A stretch of 24,484 bases of DNA. Source: CAYTMY01 sp964618075 (GTDB lineage Bacteria; Bacillota; Clostridia; Eubacteriales; Anaerofustaceae). The notes under the pieces were generated by a model. It had not been told where the DNA came from. It did no database searches and was given only the letters and a program-made list of their open reading frames with translations. The DNA is taken from positions 1 to 24,484 of the forward strand of contig CAZTZO010000022.1 in assembly GCA_964618075.1 (NCBI GenBank). Direction: 5' to 3'. Made by a program: the position numbers and the translations under genes. Shown here piece after piece: positions 6,723 to 15,413 of the stretch (positions are counted from its first letter, which is position 1; each line of letters opens with the position of its first letter).

Positions 6723-9233
6723 ATGGGTTTATTAAATAAGCTTGCGGAGAATTTAGACTCCAGGGAACTTAAAAAATATAACAAGACAGTGCAAAATGTC
6801 TTATCTTACGAAAATGAATATACCGAATTAAGCGATATTGAACTGCAAAGCAAAACAAACGTATTTAAAGAAAGGCTATCGAAGGGCGAGACTCTCGATG
6901 ATATTTTGCCTGAGGCTTTTGCTACTGTACGAGAGGCTTCAAAGCGAAAACTCGGCATGATGCACTTCCCCGTACAAATACTCGGAGGAATTATTTTACA
7001 TCAGGGCAATATTGCGGAAATGAAAACCGGCGAAGGAAAAACTCTTGTAGCGACCCTGCCAGTTTATTTAAATGCTCTGAGTGGTAAGGGAGTACACGTT
7101 GTAACAGTCAACGACTACCTTGCTTCGCGTGACGCAAAATGGATGGGACAGGTATATGAATTTCTCAATTTGCGCGTAGGCTTGGTTGTACACGGGATGA
7201 ACCCGTCTGAAAAGAAAGAAGCATATGCTTGTGATATCACGTATGGTACAAACAATGAATACGGTTTTGATTACTTAAGAGATAATATGGTGGTAAACCG
7301 TTCAAACACAGTTCAAAGACCTCTTAACTACGCCGTCATAGACGAGGTTGACTCTATACTTATTGATGAAGCGAGAACACCTCTTATAATATCCGGAATC
7401 GGAACAGAAAGCACGAAAATGTACAGTCTCAGCGATTCATTCGTCACAAGGCTGAAAAACGAAGATGACTATACTGTCGAGGAAAAGGATAAAACCGTAA
7501 CGCTGACTGAGGAGGGCGTAAAAAAAGCCGAAAGTCATTTCAGAGTAGACAATTTGAGCGATCTTGCCAATATGGAGCTTCTTCATCATATCAATCAAGC
7601 TTTAAAAGCACGTTATATTATGAAGCGCGATGTGGATTATGTCGTAAACAACGGCGAGATTATCATAGTCGACGAGTTTACAGGCAGACTTATGCCCGGC
7701 AGACGTTATAATGAGGGACTCCATCAGGCTATAGAAGCAAAAGAACACGTTCGCGTCGCAAAGGAGTCCGTAACCTTGGCGACCATAACCTTCCAGAACT
7801 ACTTTCGTATGTATCAGAAGATAAGCGGAATGACCGGCACGGCGAAGACAGAAGAGCGGGAGTTTAAAACCATATATAACATGGATGTTGTATGCGTGCC
7901 GACAAACAAACCGATGATAAGAGAGGATTTGAATGACTCCGTATACAAAACGGAAAAAGGAAAATTCAATGCAGTAATAGAGGATATAAAAAGATGCCAC
8001 GCTACAGGTCAGCCTGTGCTTGTCGGCACGATATCAATAGAAAAGTCCGAATTGTTAAGTAAACAGCTCAATAAAAGCGGTATCAAGCATAATGTATTGA
8101 ATGCCAAGAATCACCAAAAGGAAGCGGAGATCATCGCAAATGCAGGTCAGCTCGGCTCTGTTACGATATCGACAAATATGGCAGGCAGAGGTACTGATAT
8201 AGTGCTCGGAGACGGTGTGGTAGAGCTCGGCGGACTGCATATAATAGGCACTGAGCGTCACGAAAGCAGACGAATAGACAACCAGCTCAGAGGTCGTTCC
8301 GGCAGACAGGGAGACCCGGGCTCCAGCCAATTTTTCATTTCTCTGGAAGATGATCTTATGAGAATGTTCGGTTCTGAACGCTCTATGGCGCTTGTGGATA
8401 AGGTGGGACTTGACGAGGATCAACCTATTGAAGCAAAAATGTTAACCAAGGGTATAGAAAACGCACAAAAAACCGTTGAAGGCAGAAACTTCGGAATACG
8501 TAAATATGTGTTGCAATACGACGATGTTATGAACAAACAACGTGAGGTTATCTACGCGCAAAGAAGAAGAGTTCTTGAGGGCGAAGATATCAGCGACACT
8601 ATAAACGATATGATAAATGATGTTTGCACAAGATATGTAAACATGAATACGCTCAATGCCGGGGAAGACGAGGTTTGGGACACCGACAAGATAGAAGAAA
8701 AATTCAATACTACTTTCGGTGTAAAAGTGTCATTGAAAACAAACATGGAACCCGAGCAGATGATAGATATCGTCTGTGATAAAATGACAGAGGCAAGAAA
8801 TTTAAAGGAATCAAAGATAGGCTCGGAGCATATGCGTCAGATAGAGCGTCTTATCCTTCTAAAGGTCGTCGACAGCAAATGGATGGATCATATTGACAAC
8901 ATGGATCAGCTCAGACAGGGAATAAATCTCAGAGCGTACGGTCAGACCGATCCTGTGCAGGCATATACACAGGAAGGCTTTGAAATGTTCGAAGCCATGA
9001 ACGAAGCTATTATCGAAGAAACTGTGCGTCTTTTATACAATTTCGAGCTAAATGAAGTGCCCGCACCCGATGAATCAAAGGTACCCACGATATCGCCGGG
9101 CAAAACAGAAAATACCGTAATAAAGAAAAATATACAAAACAGCGATAAACCGATTGCAAAAAATGCAAAGTGTCCTTGTGGCAGTGGTAAAAAATATAAA
9201 CAATGTTGCGGTAAAGATTTATTTAAGAACTAA
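6723..9233 (+). CDS. secA: Preprotein translocase ATPase SecA
   Basis: SecA is the motor that drives unfolded preproteins through SecYEG. This 836-residue protein has Walker A in EMKTGEGKT (99-107), the Walker B/DEAD-like VIDEVDSILIDEART (205-219), NMAGRGTDI in the second nucleotide-binding half, and the arginine-finger region LRGRSGRQGDPGSSQF. The C-terminal zinc-binding tail is intact, with ligands Cys817, Cys819, Cys828 and Cys829 (CPCGSGKKYKQCC), used by SecA for contacts with SecB or lipid. Length and motif set fit the housekeeping SecA1, not an accessory SecA2. The ATG follows GAGGTG by six bases. It is the first gene of an operon with prfB, which starts 26 bases downstream, a widespread bacterial arrangement. 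Confidence 0.97.
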   Translation: MGLLNKLAENLDSRELKKYNKTVQNVLSYENEYTELSDIELQSKTNVFKERLSKGETLDDILPEAFATVREASKRKLGMMHFPVQILGGIILHQGNIAEMKTGEGKTLVATLPVYLNALSGKGVHVVTVNDYLASRDAKWMGQVYEFLNLRVGLVVHGMNPSEKKEAYACDITYGTNNEYGFDYLRDNMVVNRSNTVQRPLNYAVIDEVDSILIDEARTPLIISGIGTESTKMYSLSDSFVTRLKNEDDYTVEEKDKTVTLTEEGVKKAESHFRVDNLSDLANMELLHHINQALKARYIMKRDVDYVVNNGEIIIVDEFTGRLMPGRRYNEGLHQAIEAKEHVRVAKESVTLATITFQNYFRMYQKISGMTGTAKTEEREFKTIYNMDVVCVPTNKPMIREDLNDSVYKTEKGKFNAVIEDIKRCHATGQPVLVGTISIEKSELLSKQLNKSGIKHNVLNAKNHQKEAEIIANAGQLGSVTISTNMAGRGTDIVLGDGVVELGGLHIIGTERHESRRIDNQLRGRSGRQGDPGSSQFFISLEDDLMRMFGSERSMALVDKVGLDEDQPIEAKMLTKGIENAQKTVEGRNFGIRKYVLQYDDVMNKQREVIYAQRRRVLEGEDISDTINDMINDVCTRYVNMNTLNAGEDEVWDTDKIEEKFNTTFGVKVSLKTNMEPEQMIDIVCDKMTEARNLKESKIGSEHMRQIERLILLKVVDSKWMDHIDNMDQLRQGINLRAYGQTDPVQAYTQEGFEMFEAMNEAIIEETVRLLYNFELNEVPAPDESKVPTISPGKTENTVIKKNIQNSDKPIAKNAKCPCGSGKKYKQCCGKDLFKN

Positions 9234-9258
9234 GTTTAAACGGAAAGGAAGTGATATT

Positions 9259-10372
9259 TTGTTATTTATCGATGAAATAAAATCAGAATACGAAAAGATA
9301 AATACACAAATAAACGAAATGGGGTGTTCTCTTTGACGTTGCCGGATTAAGACAGAAAGAAGCCTACTACGAAAAAACAATGAACGCAGTCGACTTCTGG
9401 GATGATTCGGATAAAGCAAACGAGCTTTTAAAGGAATTAAAGCTGATTCGCTCCAAAATAACTTCATTTGATAAGCTAACGACTCTTTGTGAAGAAGTCG
9501 GCATTTTAATAGAAATTTATCAGGATGATCCTTCGGAAGAAAACGAAAACGAACTGAATGATGAATTTAAACAGCTTACAAACCAACTGGAAAGCTTTAC
9601 TTTAGCTACGCTGCTTAACGGCGAATACGATTCTAACAACGCAATACTAGCAATACACCCCGGCGCCGGAGGGACTGAGTCACAGGACTGGGCAGATATG
9701 CTATTAAGGATGTACACTCGCTTCGGTGAATTGAATAACTATAAGGTAACAATGCTTGATTATCTTCCCGGAGATGTCGCCGGAATAAAAAGCGTTTCTT
9801 TGTTGTTTGAAGGAGAAAACGCTTATGGGTATTTAAAGTCGGAAAAAGGGGTGCACCGTCTTGTTCGGATATCGCCGTTCAATTCTGCGGGGAAAAGACA
9901 GACCTCCTTTGCTTCTGTAGATATCATGCCCGAAATAACGGAAGCTTCTGATATAGAAATAGATCCTAAGGACTTAAAAATCGATACCTATCGCTCCAGC
10001 GGTGCAGGCGGACAGCACGTCAATAAAACAGATTCCGCCGTACGAATTACACATATCCCTACTGGTATAGTTGTGGCTTGTCAGAACGAAAGAAGTCAGC
10101 ATCAAAACAAAGAAGTTGCCATGAAGGTACTTACCTCAAAACTTACCGAGCTTATGCATACCGAGCATAAGGAAAAGCTCTCCGATTTACAGGGCGACTA
10201 CGGACAGATTGCATGGGGCAACCAAATACGTTCTTATGTTTTTCAACCATATACGATGGTAAAGGATCACAGGACAAATTATGAAACGGGTAATCTTCGC
10301 GCGGTTATGGATGGTGAGATAATACCGTTTTTGGAGGCATACCTTAAACAAAACATAGGAGAAACAAAATGA
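9259..10372 (+). CDS. prfB: Peptide chain release factor 2 with programmed +1 frameshift
   Basis: RF2 ends translation at UGA and UAA. The gene is read in two frames: codons 1-25 from a TTG start at 9259 (RBS AAAGGAAG) to CTT at 9331-9333, then an in-frame TGA (9334-9336). A +1 shift reads GAC at 9335 and continues to 10372, giving 370 residues, the usual RF2 length. The join reads SL-DVAGLRQKEAYYEKT, the family's conserved sequence. The stop-recognition tripeptide SPF is at 205-207 and the catalytic GGQ at 250-252. The shift site is CTTTGAC, as in other RF2 genes, so low RF2 should favour frameshifting and autoregulate synthesis. Coordinates span both frames; base 9334 is skipped. An annotation starting at 9380 would miss 40 residues. 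It overlaps the next gene by 4 bases. Confidence 0.95.
9321..9337 (+). promoter_or_regulatory. RF2 programmed frameshift site
   Basis: GGGGTG (9321-9326) acts as an internal Shine-Dalgarno-like element upstream of CTT TGA C (9331-9337). In E. coli prfB the order is AGGGGGT-AT-CTTTGAC; here the purine run is about 3 bases further from the shift codon. Confidence 0.88.
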
Positions 10373-10767
10373 GCGATTTATGCGATTTAAACTGTGCGCA
10401 ATGCGCACAGGATTGTACCGAACAGCCCGAAATCGTTATTGAAGACAACAATAACAAATATATCGTTGCAGTCGCCTCTGACGACAATATGGTAGCGTTG
10501 AATCTCGATAAATGCAACGTGTTTATCACCTTTGAAATAAAAGATAGAAAAATAATCTCTGAAGGAATCGTTTTTTCATCCGATGCAGAACAACACGTAG
10601 GACTTGCGGAATATTTCGAAAAACTGGGTATTAAAGAAGTGATATGTAATAATGCTGATGAACCTTCAATAGAGTTATTTGAAAACAAAAATATTTTGAT
10701 AAACATTGATTATTCTGGAAGCGTACGCTTCGCAATAAAAACATATCTGAACAAGATGCAGTATTAA
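10369..10767 (+). CDS. NifX-like small protein with N-terminal cysteine cluster
   Basis: This is a 132-residue protein. Residues about 28-105 resemble the NifX/NafY/NifB C-terminal fold (dinitrogenase iron-molybdenum cofactor family): IVAVASDD..MVALNLDKCNVFITFEI, then AEYFEKLGIKEVICNNAD. The family binds iron-sulfur or Fe-Mo-type cofactors, but many clostridial members occur without nitrogenase and have unknown roles. The N-terminus carries Cys5, Cys9, Cys12 and Cys16 (C-x3-C-x2-C-x3-C), which could bind a metal or Fe-S cluster. The glycine normally near the canonical ligand region is not conserved, and the histidine often seen in S.HFG.C is replaced (ALNLDKC). Its ATG overlaps the prfB stop (ATGA), implying translational coupling. 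A terminator follows. The fold assignment is by eye and moderate. Confidence 0.6.
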   Translation: MSDLCDLNCAQCAQDCTEQPEIVIEDNNNKYIVAVASDDNMVALNLDKCNVFITFEIKDRKIISEGIVFSSDAEQHVGLAEYFEKLGIKEVICNNADEPSIELFENKNILINIDYSGSVRFAIKTYLNKMQY

Positions 10768-10774
10768 AACCAAT

Positions 10775-10826
10775 AAAAAAGAAACTTCCGAGCTGACTGC
10801 AATCTGTACGAAAGTTTCTTTTTTTG
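10775..10826 (+). terminator. Terminator of the secA-prfB operon
   Basis: AAAAAGAAACTT (from 10776) pairs with AAGTTTCTTTTT (10812 on). The stem continues through a mismatch into CG/CG around a loop of about 18 bases, and ends in a run of seven T. The A-rich left arm means it could also work in the other direction. The loop is longer than usual. Confidence 0.75.
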
Positions 10827-10862
10827 TATCTTTTTACAAAGACAATGTATATTATACGTATT

Positions 10863-10891
10863 TATATGAAATTGTCAAATATTTTCATATA
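10863..10891. repeat. Inverted repeat upstream of proA
   Basis: TATATGAAA (10863-10871) and TTTCATATA (10883-10891) are perfect 9-bp arms with an 11-base spacer. T-rich sequence follows on the plus strand, so it could be a second, weaker terminator. TTGTCA (10872-10877) lies between the arms. The rest of the 10768-11048 gap is AT-rich and contains no gene that I can support. Confidence 0.4.
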
Positions 10892-10963
10892 TATTATTTT
10901 AAAAATTAATAAAATTATCTACTTTAAAATGGATCTCGATGACTTACATATAATTTTCATCAC

Positions 10964-10992
10964 TTGACTTAAAAGATAACATAAGTTAAAAT
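10964..10992 (+). promoter_or_regulatory. Sigma-A promoter for proA
   Basis: TTGACT (10964-10969), a 17-base spacer, and TAAAAT (10987-10992) form a good vegetative promoter. The proA ATG is 57 bases downstream of the -10, so the leader is short, with no room for a T-box or large riboswitch. Confidence 0.75.
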
Positions 10993-11048
10993 TATCAGAA
11001 AAATCAGCACCATCTCTTTCATGAATTATGCTAAGGAGAAAATATAAC

Positions 11049-12293
11049 ATGAGCTTTAAAGAACAATGTGAAAACGTAAAAAGAGCTTCTCTTGAATTAT
11101 CAATGCTTAATGAAGATAAAAAAAACGAAATCCTTTTGCAATTTGCCAATGAGTTAAAGAATAATATTGACGAATTAAAAGAAGCAAATAATTCCGATAT
11201 ACAAGAAGCAAGAACAAACGGAATGAACGAATCATTTATTGACAGGCTCACACTTAACGAAAAACGTATAGACGCAATGATACAGGGAATTAAAGATATT
11301 GTTTCTTTTAACGACCCTATAGGAGAAGTCATTGAAAAACGCAAGCTTGAGTGCGGACTTAAGCTGAAAAAAGTCCGTGTACCGATCGGTGTCGTAGGCA
11401 TCATTTTCGAATCAAGACCAAACGTCACCGCAGATTCTATCGCAATATGCATCAAAAGCGGAAATGCATGTATCTTGCGCGGCGGAAAAGAATCTGTAAG
11501 ATCAAACAAAGTAATTGCAGATACTGCAAGGCATGTTTTATCATCTATGGATTTAAATATGGATACGGTGTTGCTCGTCGAAGATACAACAAGGGAAACT
11601 ACGGCGGAAATGATGAAGATGAGAGGTCAAATCGACGTCATTATCCCTCGCGGAGGCAAAGGGCTCATTGATTATGTCGTAACAAATTCGCTTGTGCCTG
11701 TTATAGAAACAGGCGCCGGTAACTGTCATGTGTATGTAGACGCCACTGCCGATATAGATATGGCGGTATCCGTTACGCTCAATGCAAAAATTTCTCGACC
11801 TTCCGTCTGCAATTCAGCAGAAACATTGCTTGTTCACAAGGATATAGCACAAACCTTTCTCCCTTTAATGGCGGAAGCATTCAAAAAAAACAATGTCGTT
11901 ATTCGCGGCTGTGAAGAAACGATGAAATTATTATCAAACAATGTAGTTTTGGCAACAGAGTCAGACTGGCAAACGGAATATAATGATTTCATCATGGCGG
12001 TTAAAGTAGTCCCCGATATCAATGCGGCTGTAAAACACATACAAAAGTATTCTACTCATCATTCGGAAAGCATAATCACTTCAAATGAGAAGGCCGCCGA
12101 ATATTTTACAAGGGCTGTTGACAGTGCCGCCGTATATGTAAACGCATCTACTCGCTTTACTGACGGAGGGGTATTCGGGTTGGGCAGCGAAATTGGAATA
12201 TCGACTCAAAAGCTTCATGCACGTGGCCCTATGGGATTAAAAGAGCTGACGAGCTATAAGTATATACTTGAAGGAAACGGTCAGATAAGATAA
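11049..12293 (+). CDS. proA: Glutamate-5-semialdehyde dehydrogenase (gamma-glutamyl phosphate reductase) ProA
   Basis: ProA reduces gamma-glutamyl phosphate to glutamate-5-semialdehyde with NADPH, the second step of proline synthesis. This 414-residue protein shows the family motifs KKVRVPIGVVGIIFESRPNVT (107-127), GNACILRGGKE, the segment VIPRGGKGLI (198-207) and the catalytic cysteine Cys254 in SRPSVCNSAETLL. Its C-terminus GLGSEIGISTQKLHARGPMGL is typical. I chose the ATG at 11049, which follows AAGGAG by 10 bases; an upstream in-frame ATG at 11028 overlaps this RBS and would add seven atypical residues. proB, the usual partner, is not in the window. The gene has its own promoter and ends at a hairpin shared with the convergent ilvE. 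Confidence 0.95.
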   Translation: MSFKEQCENVKRASLELSMLNEDKKNEILLQFANELKNNIDELKEANNSDIQEARTNGMNESFIDRLTLNEKRIDAMIQGIKDIVSFNDPIGEVIEKRKLECGLKLKKVRVPIGVVGIIFESRPNVTADSIAICIKSGNACILRGGKESVRSNKVIADTARHVLSSMDLNMDTVLLVEDTTRETTAEMMKMRGQIDVIIPRGGKGLIDYVVTNSLVPVIETGAGNCHVYVDATADIDMAVSVTLNAKISRPSVCNSAETLLVHKDIAQTFLPLMAEAFKKNNVVIRGCEETMKLLSNNVVLATESDWQTEYNDFIMAVKVVPDINAAVKHIQKYSTHHSESIITSNEKAAEYFTRAVDSAAVYVNASTRFTDGGVFGLGSEIGISTQKLHARGPMGLKELTSYKYILEGNGQIR

Positions 12294-12322
12294 TTTTAGC
12301 GTAAAATAATAAATGAGCAAAA

Positions 12323-12354
12323 ATAATACCGCACTTTAAAAAGTGCGGTATTAT
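12323..12354. terminator. Bidirectional terminator between proA and ilvE
   Basis: ATAATACCGCACTT (12323-12336) and its exact complement (12341-12354) form a 14-bp stem with a TAAA loop. The genes converge on it. The U-tract is good on the minus strand (TTATTTTTG after ilvE) and weak on the plus strand. Confidence 0.88.
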
Positions 12355-12360
12355 CATTTC

Positions 12361-13434
12361 CTATTTATCTATATCGACTCTCCAACCAAAGGGATCATCT
12401 AATTTGCCAAGCTGAATACCTGTTATTGTGTCATAGAGCTTCTGGCTTACTTCGCCGATGCCTCCGTCACCTATAGTCATAACATCATTCTCATATCTAA
12501 GCTTTCCAACAGGGGATATGACAGCGGCCGTGCCTGTACCGAAGACTTCTTCGAGCTTTCCGGATTTTTGTGCCTCTATAAGCTCATCAACCGAAATACG
12601 TTTTTCCTCGACTTCCATTCCCCATGCTTTACATTGCGTAATTACCGAATCTCTCGTTACGCCGGGAAGTATGCTGCCGTTAAGTATAGGGGTTACGATT
12701 TTGCCATCTATTTTAAAGAAAATATTCATTGCACCGACTTCTTCGATATATTTTCTTTCTACGCCGTCAAGCCATAAAACCTGTGAAAATCCTTCGTCAT
12801 GCGCCTTTACCTGTGCTATAAGTGAAGCCGCATAGTTGCCTCCGGTCTTTGCAAAGCCCATTCCTCCGCGAACGGCTCTTACATAAGTATCCTCGATCCA
12901 TATTCCGACAGGAGCAAGTCCTGAAGCATAATACGCTCCGCTTGGAGAAAGAATAATCATAAATTTATATGTCTTCGAAGGAGCTACGCCCAGAAAATCA
13001 TCTGTAGCAATGATAAACGGTCTTATATAAAGCGACGTACCGGGTTGGGTCGGAATCCAGTCCCTGTCTATACCAACAATGGCTTTTACCGCCTGAACGA
13101 AATCTTCTTCAGGTATATTGGGAATGCATAATCTGTCGTTTGAATTGTTCGTTCTCTTAGCATTCATGTCAGGTCTGAACAGGTACTGTTTACCGTCAGC
13201 TCCTTTGTATGCCTTTAATCCTTCAAACATTTCCTGTCCGTAATGAAAAACCATTGCCGCAGGTGACAAGCTCAAGTTTGCAAACGGGACTATCCTTGGG
13301 TCGTGCCAACCCGTTCCTTCTGTGTAATCCATAATAAACATATGGTCGGTAAATATTTTACCGAAGCCCAATGGCTGATCCTTTGCAGGCTTTTGCTGTG
13401 GGTTTTGATTTTTAGTGATCTTGATGTCTAACAT
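12361..13434 (-). CDS. ilvE: Branched-chain amino acid aminotransferase
   Basis: This PLP enzyme transfers the amino group between glutamate and the keto acids of Ile, Leu and Val. At 357 residues it belongs to the longer bacterial/eukaryotic-type BCAT group, not the ~300-residue E. coli IlvE type. The cofactor lysine is Lys196 in GFAKTGGNYAAS. Other family motifs are FHYGQEMFEGLKAY (63-76), RPDMNAKR, the KRTNNSNDRLCIP segment and EVFGTGTAAVISPVG, which contacts the PLP phosphate and substrate. The ATG at 13434 follows AAGGAAAG by about six bases. It lies 78 bases downstream of the citramalate synthase gene; the AT-rich gap holds a 7-bp inverted repeat (13473-13479/13503-13509) but no clear promoter or T-box, so cotranscription is likely. 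Confidence 0.94.
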   Translation of the reverse strand: MLDIKITKNQNPQQKPAKDQPLGFGKIFTDHMFIMDYTEGTGWHDPRIVPFANLSLSPAAMVFHYGQEMFEGLKAYKGADGKQYLFRPDMNAKRTNNSNDRLCIPNIPEEDFVQAVKAIVGIDRDWIPTQPGTSLYIRPFIIATDDFLGVAPSKTYKFMIILSPSGAYYASGLAPVGIWIEDTYVRAVRGGMGFAKTGGNYAASLIAQVKAHDEGFSQVLWLDGVERKYIEEVGAMNIFFKIDGKIVTPILNGSILPGVTRDSVITQCKAWGMEVEEKRISVDELIEAQKSGKLEEVFGTGTAAVISPVGKLRYENDVMTIGDGGIGEVSQKLYDTITGIQLGKLDDPFGWRVDIDK

Positions 13435-13512
13435 AAATCTTTCCTTCTTTCTGTAATTATATGATTGTTAAATATGGTTATATATGTTTATATAATTATA
13501 AAAACCATAACA

Positions 13513-15099
13513 TTAAGAATTACCTTTATCCTGTATTGACAGTGCGTATTCAAGAGAATCCACTATAGCTATAAAGCTCGCTTCGATTATATCAAACGAA
13601 ACGCCTATCGTTGTAAAAGAGTTTTTAGAATCCGAAGACTCTACTAGGACGCGTACCTTCGCTCCGGATGTGCTTGTAGCGTCAATAACACGCACTTTAA
13701 AATCTGTAAGCTTGACATTATTTATATGCGGATAAAACACGGTAATAGCTTTCCTAAGTGCTTTATCCAGAGCATTGACGGGACCGTTGCCGCATTCGCA
13801 TGTCAATTCCGTTTGTCCGTTCACCTCGAGCTTTATCATGGCGCTTGACTGCTGTTCGCCGTCCGGGGCAGGAAAATCATCTGTACATTTATACATAATC
13901 ACTTTGAAATGCGGCTGCCATAATCCGAGCTGTTTTTTTACAAATAATTCAAAGCTTGCTTCCGCTCCCTCATACTTATAGCCGAAGTATTCACGTCGTT
14001 TCATTTCTTGAGTTATATCCGCAGTCAAAGCGGATTGTTTGGTTATATTCGGTTCGAATTTGTTTATTATGGGAAGTATACTGCCCTTGCCGGAATTTTC
14101 GCTTAAAACAAAATGTCTTTCATTCCCAACTTTAGTCGGATCAATATGCTCAAAGGTAGACGGGCATTTTTGTACGCCGTCTATATGCATACCCGCCTTA
14201 TGAGTAAAAGCACTTTTGCCGATATATGGTTCGTTGTAGAGTATACGTAAGTTTGATATTTCAGCAATCTTTCTAGCCGTAGATTTTAACTTCGGCAAAT
14301 CTGCATTACATTCAAGTCCAAGCTTAAATACCAGATTCGGAATTATACTGCTCAAGTTCGCATTTCCACATCGTTCACCGAAGCCTAAAAAAGTACCTTG
14401 CACCTGACAAACTCCGTTTATCACCGCTCCTAAAGAAGAAGCTACCGCGCATCCTGTATCATTGTGACAATGAATAGCAAGTTTTTTGTTTTGAAATTTA
14501 TTCTTCACTGCTTCGGTGATATCGGATATTTCATTATTTAATGTTCCTCCGTTTGTATCACACAGACACACGGTATCAGCTCCCGCATCAAAAGCAGCAC
14601 TGACAACAGACAGAGAGTAGCTGTTATCACTTTTATATCCGTCAAAAAAGTGCTCTGCGTCAAAAATTACTTCTTTATCTAAGGATTTTAGGTACTTAAC
14701 AGTATCATAAACCATACAAAGATTTTCTTCTTTTGATACATCAAGTATCGTTTTAACATGCATATCCCACGCTTTTCCGAAAATGCATACGCAATTCGTG
14801 TCCGCTTCCATGAGGCTATGAATGTTTTTATCGTCTTTTACGTTGCCGACGATACGAGCTGTATGACCGAAGGCTGATATAACAGAATGCTTTAGCTTGA
14901 TATTTTTCAGCTCTTTAAATAAGTTCACATCCTTGATATTCGATCCTGGATTCCCTGCTTCGATATAATCAACACCGAATTCATCAAGAAGCTTTATTAT
15001 TTTTATTTTATCACTTAAAGAGAAGGATACTCCCTCCCCTTGCGCTCCGTCGCGAAGGGTGGAATCATATATTTCTATTTTTCTCGTTTCATTTCCCAT
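13513..15099 (-). CDS. cimA: (R)-citramalate synthase (CimA type)
   Basis: The enzyme condenses acetyl-CoA with pyruvate to citramalate, the first step of the threonine-independent route to isoleucine. This 528-residue protein has DSTLRDGAQ (12-20), EAGNPGSN (47-54, typical of the CimA/TIGR00977 group rather than LeuA), His210 and His212 in IHCHNDTGCAVA as metal ligands, and GFGERCGNANLSSIIP (239-254). A LeuA-type dimer/regulatory domain fills about 390-528, the usual site for end-product inhibition. I chose the ATG at 15099 because it aligns with family starts and has GGGG about 8 bases upstream; an ATG at 15117 would add six unusual residues. ilvE follows. Homocitrate or isopropylmalate synthase are less likely given the N-terminal signature. 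Confidence 0.88.
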   Translation of the reverse strand: MGNETRKIEIYDSTLRDGAQGEGVSFSLSDKIKIIKLLDEFGVDYIEAGNPGSNIKDVNLFKELKNIKLKHSVISAFGHTARIVGNVKDDKNIHSLMEADTNCVCIFGKAWDMHVKTILDVSKEENLCMVYDTVKYLKSLDKEVIFDAEHFFDGYKSDNSYSLSVVSAAFDAGADTVCLCDTNGGTLNNEISDITEAVKNKFQNKKLAIHCHNDTGCAVASSLGAVINGVCQVQGTFLGFGERCGNANLSSIIPNLVFKLGLECNADLPKLKSTARKIAEISNLRILYNEPYIGKSAFTHKAGMHIDGVQKCPSTFEHIDPTKVGNERHFVLSENSGKGSILPIINKFEPNITKQSALTADITQEMKRREYFGYKYEGAEASFELFVKKQLGLWQPHFKVIMYKCTDDFPAPDGEQQSSAMIKLEVNGQTELTCECGNGPVNALDKALRKAITVFYPHINNVKLTDFKVRVIDATSTSGAKVRVLVESSDSKNSFTTIGVSFDIIEASFIAIVDSLEYALSIQDKGNS

Positions 15100-15125
15100 A
15101 ATCCTACCCCGACACATAAAAGACC

Positions 15126-15170
15126 TGTTTAAGTATATTATTAGGGATTATACCACCAATTACTTAAACA
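15126..15170. promoter_or_regulatory. Extended -10 promoter of cimA inside an inverted repeat
   Basis: On the minus strand TGGTATAAT (15155-15147) is an extended -10, 48 bases before the cimA ATG. It lies between TGTTTAAGTA (15126-15135) and its perfect inverse TACTTAAACA (15161-15170), with a 25-base spacer. The -35 (TTCATT region) is poor. The arms could be half-sites of an operator. Confidence 0.55.
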
Positions 15171-15413
15171 ATGAATATTTACACCTTGATTTTTGCTAAT
15201 ATATCAACTAATTTTTTCACAAAGAGTATAATTTTTTAAACTAAAGAATGACAGTGTATTATAAAAAATACAAACGAATCAGGATTATGAGGTTCAAATC
15301 GGCATTGTTTAGTACATTAGCAGCATTATGTTTAACCATATTTTTTAAAGAATGCAAAAAAAGTCGAGAAATCAATTATAAAAATAATTATAATACGTTT
15401 GTGAGGTGAAAAA
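15171..15413. other. AT-rich intergenic region before the AraC-type gene
   Basis: The gap between the divergent cimA and AraC-type genes (15100-15413) holds the cimA promoter at its left end. In the rest I see only AT-rich sequence with several TATAAT-like boxes; the last, at 15389-15394, could serve the AraC-type gene but lacks a good -35. A 40-codon frame at 15287-15409 with a hydrophobic stretch exists but is poorly supported. Confidence 0.5.

Noticed and set aside
9380..10372. prfB starting at the ATG at 9380
   Set aside because: The conserved N-terminal segment and the CTTTGAC frameshift site upstream show that the true product starts at 9259 and shifts frame.
15287..15409. 40-codon ORF (starts MRFKSALFSTL) with a hydrophobic stretch upstream of the AraC-type gene
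   Set aside because: The RBS is only AGGA two bases from the ATG, the region is AT-rich, and it spans the likely promoter and RBS of the AraC-type gene. No recognisable family.
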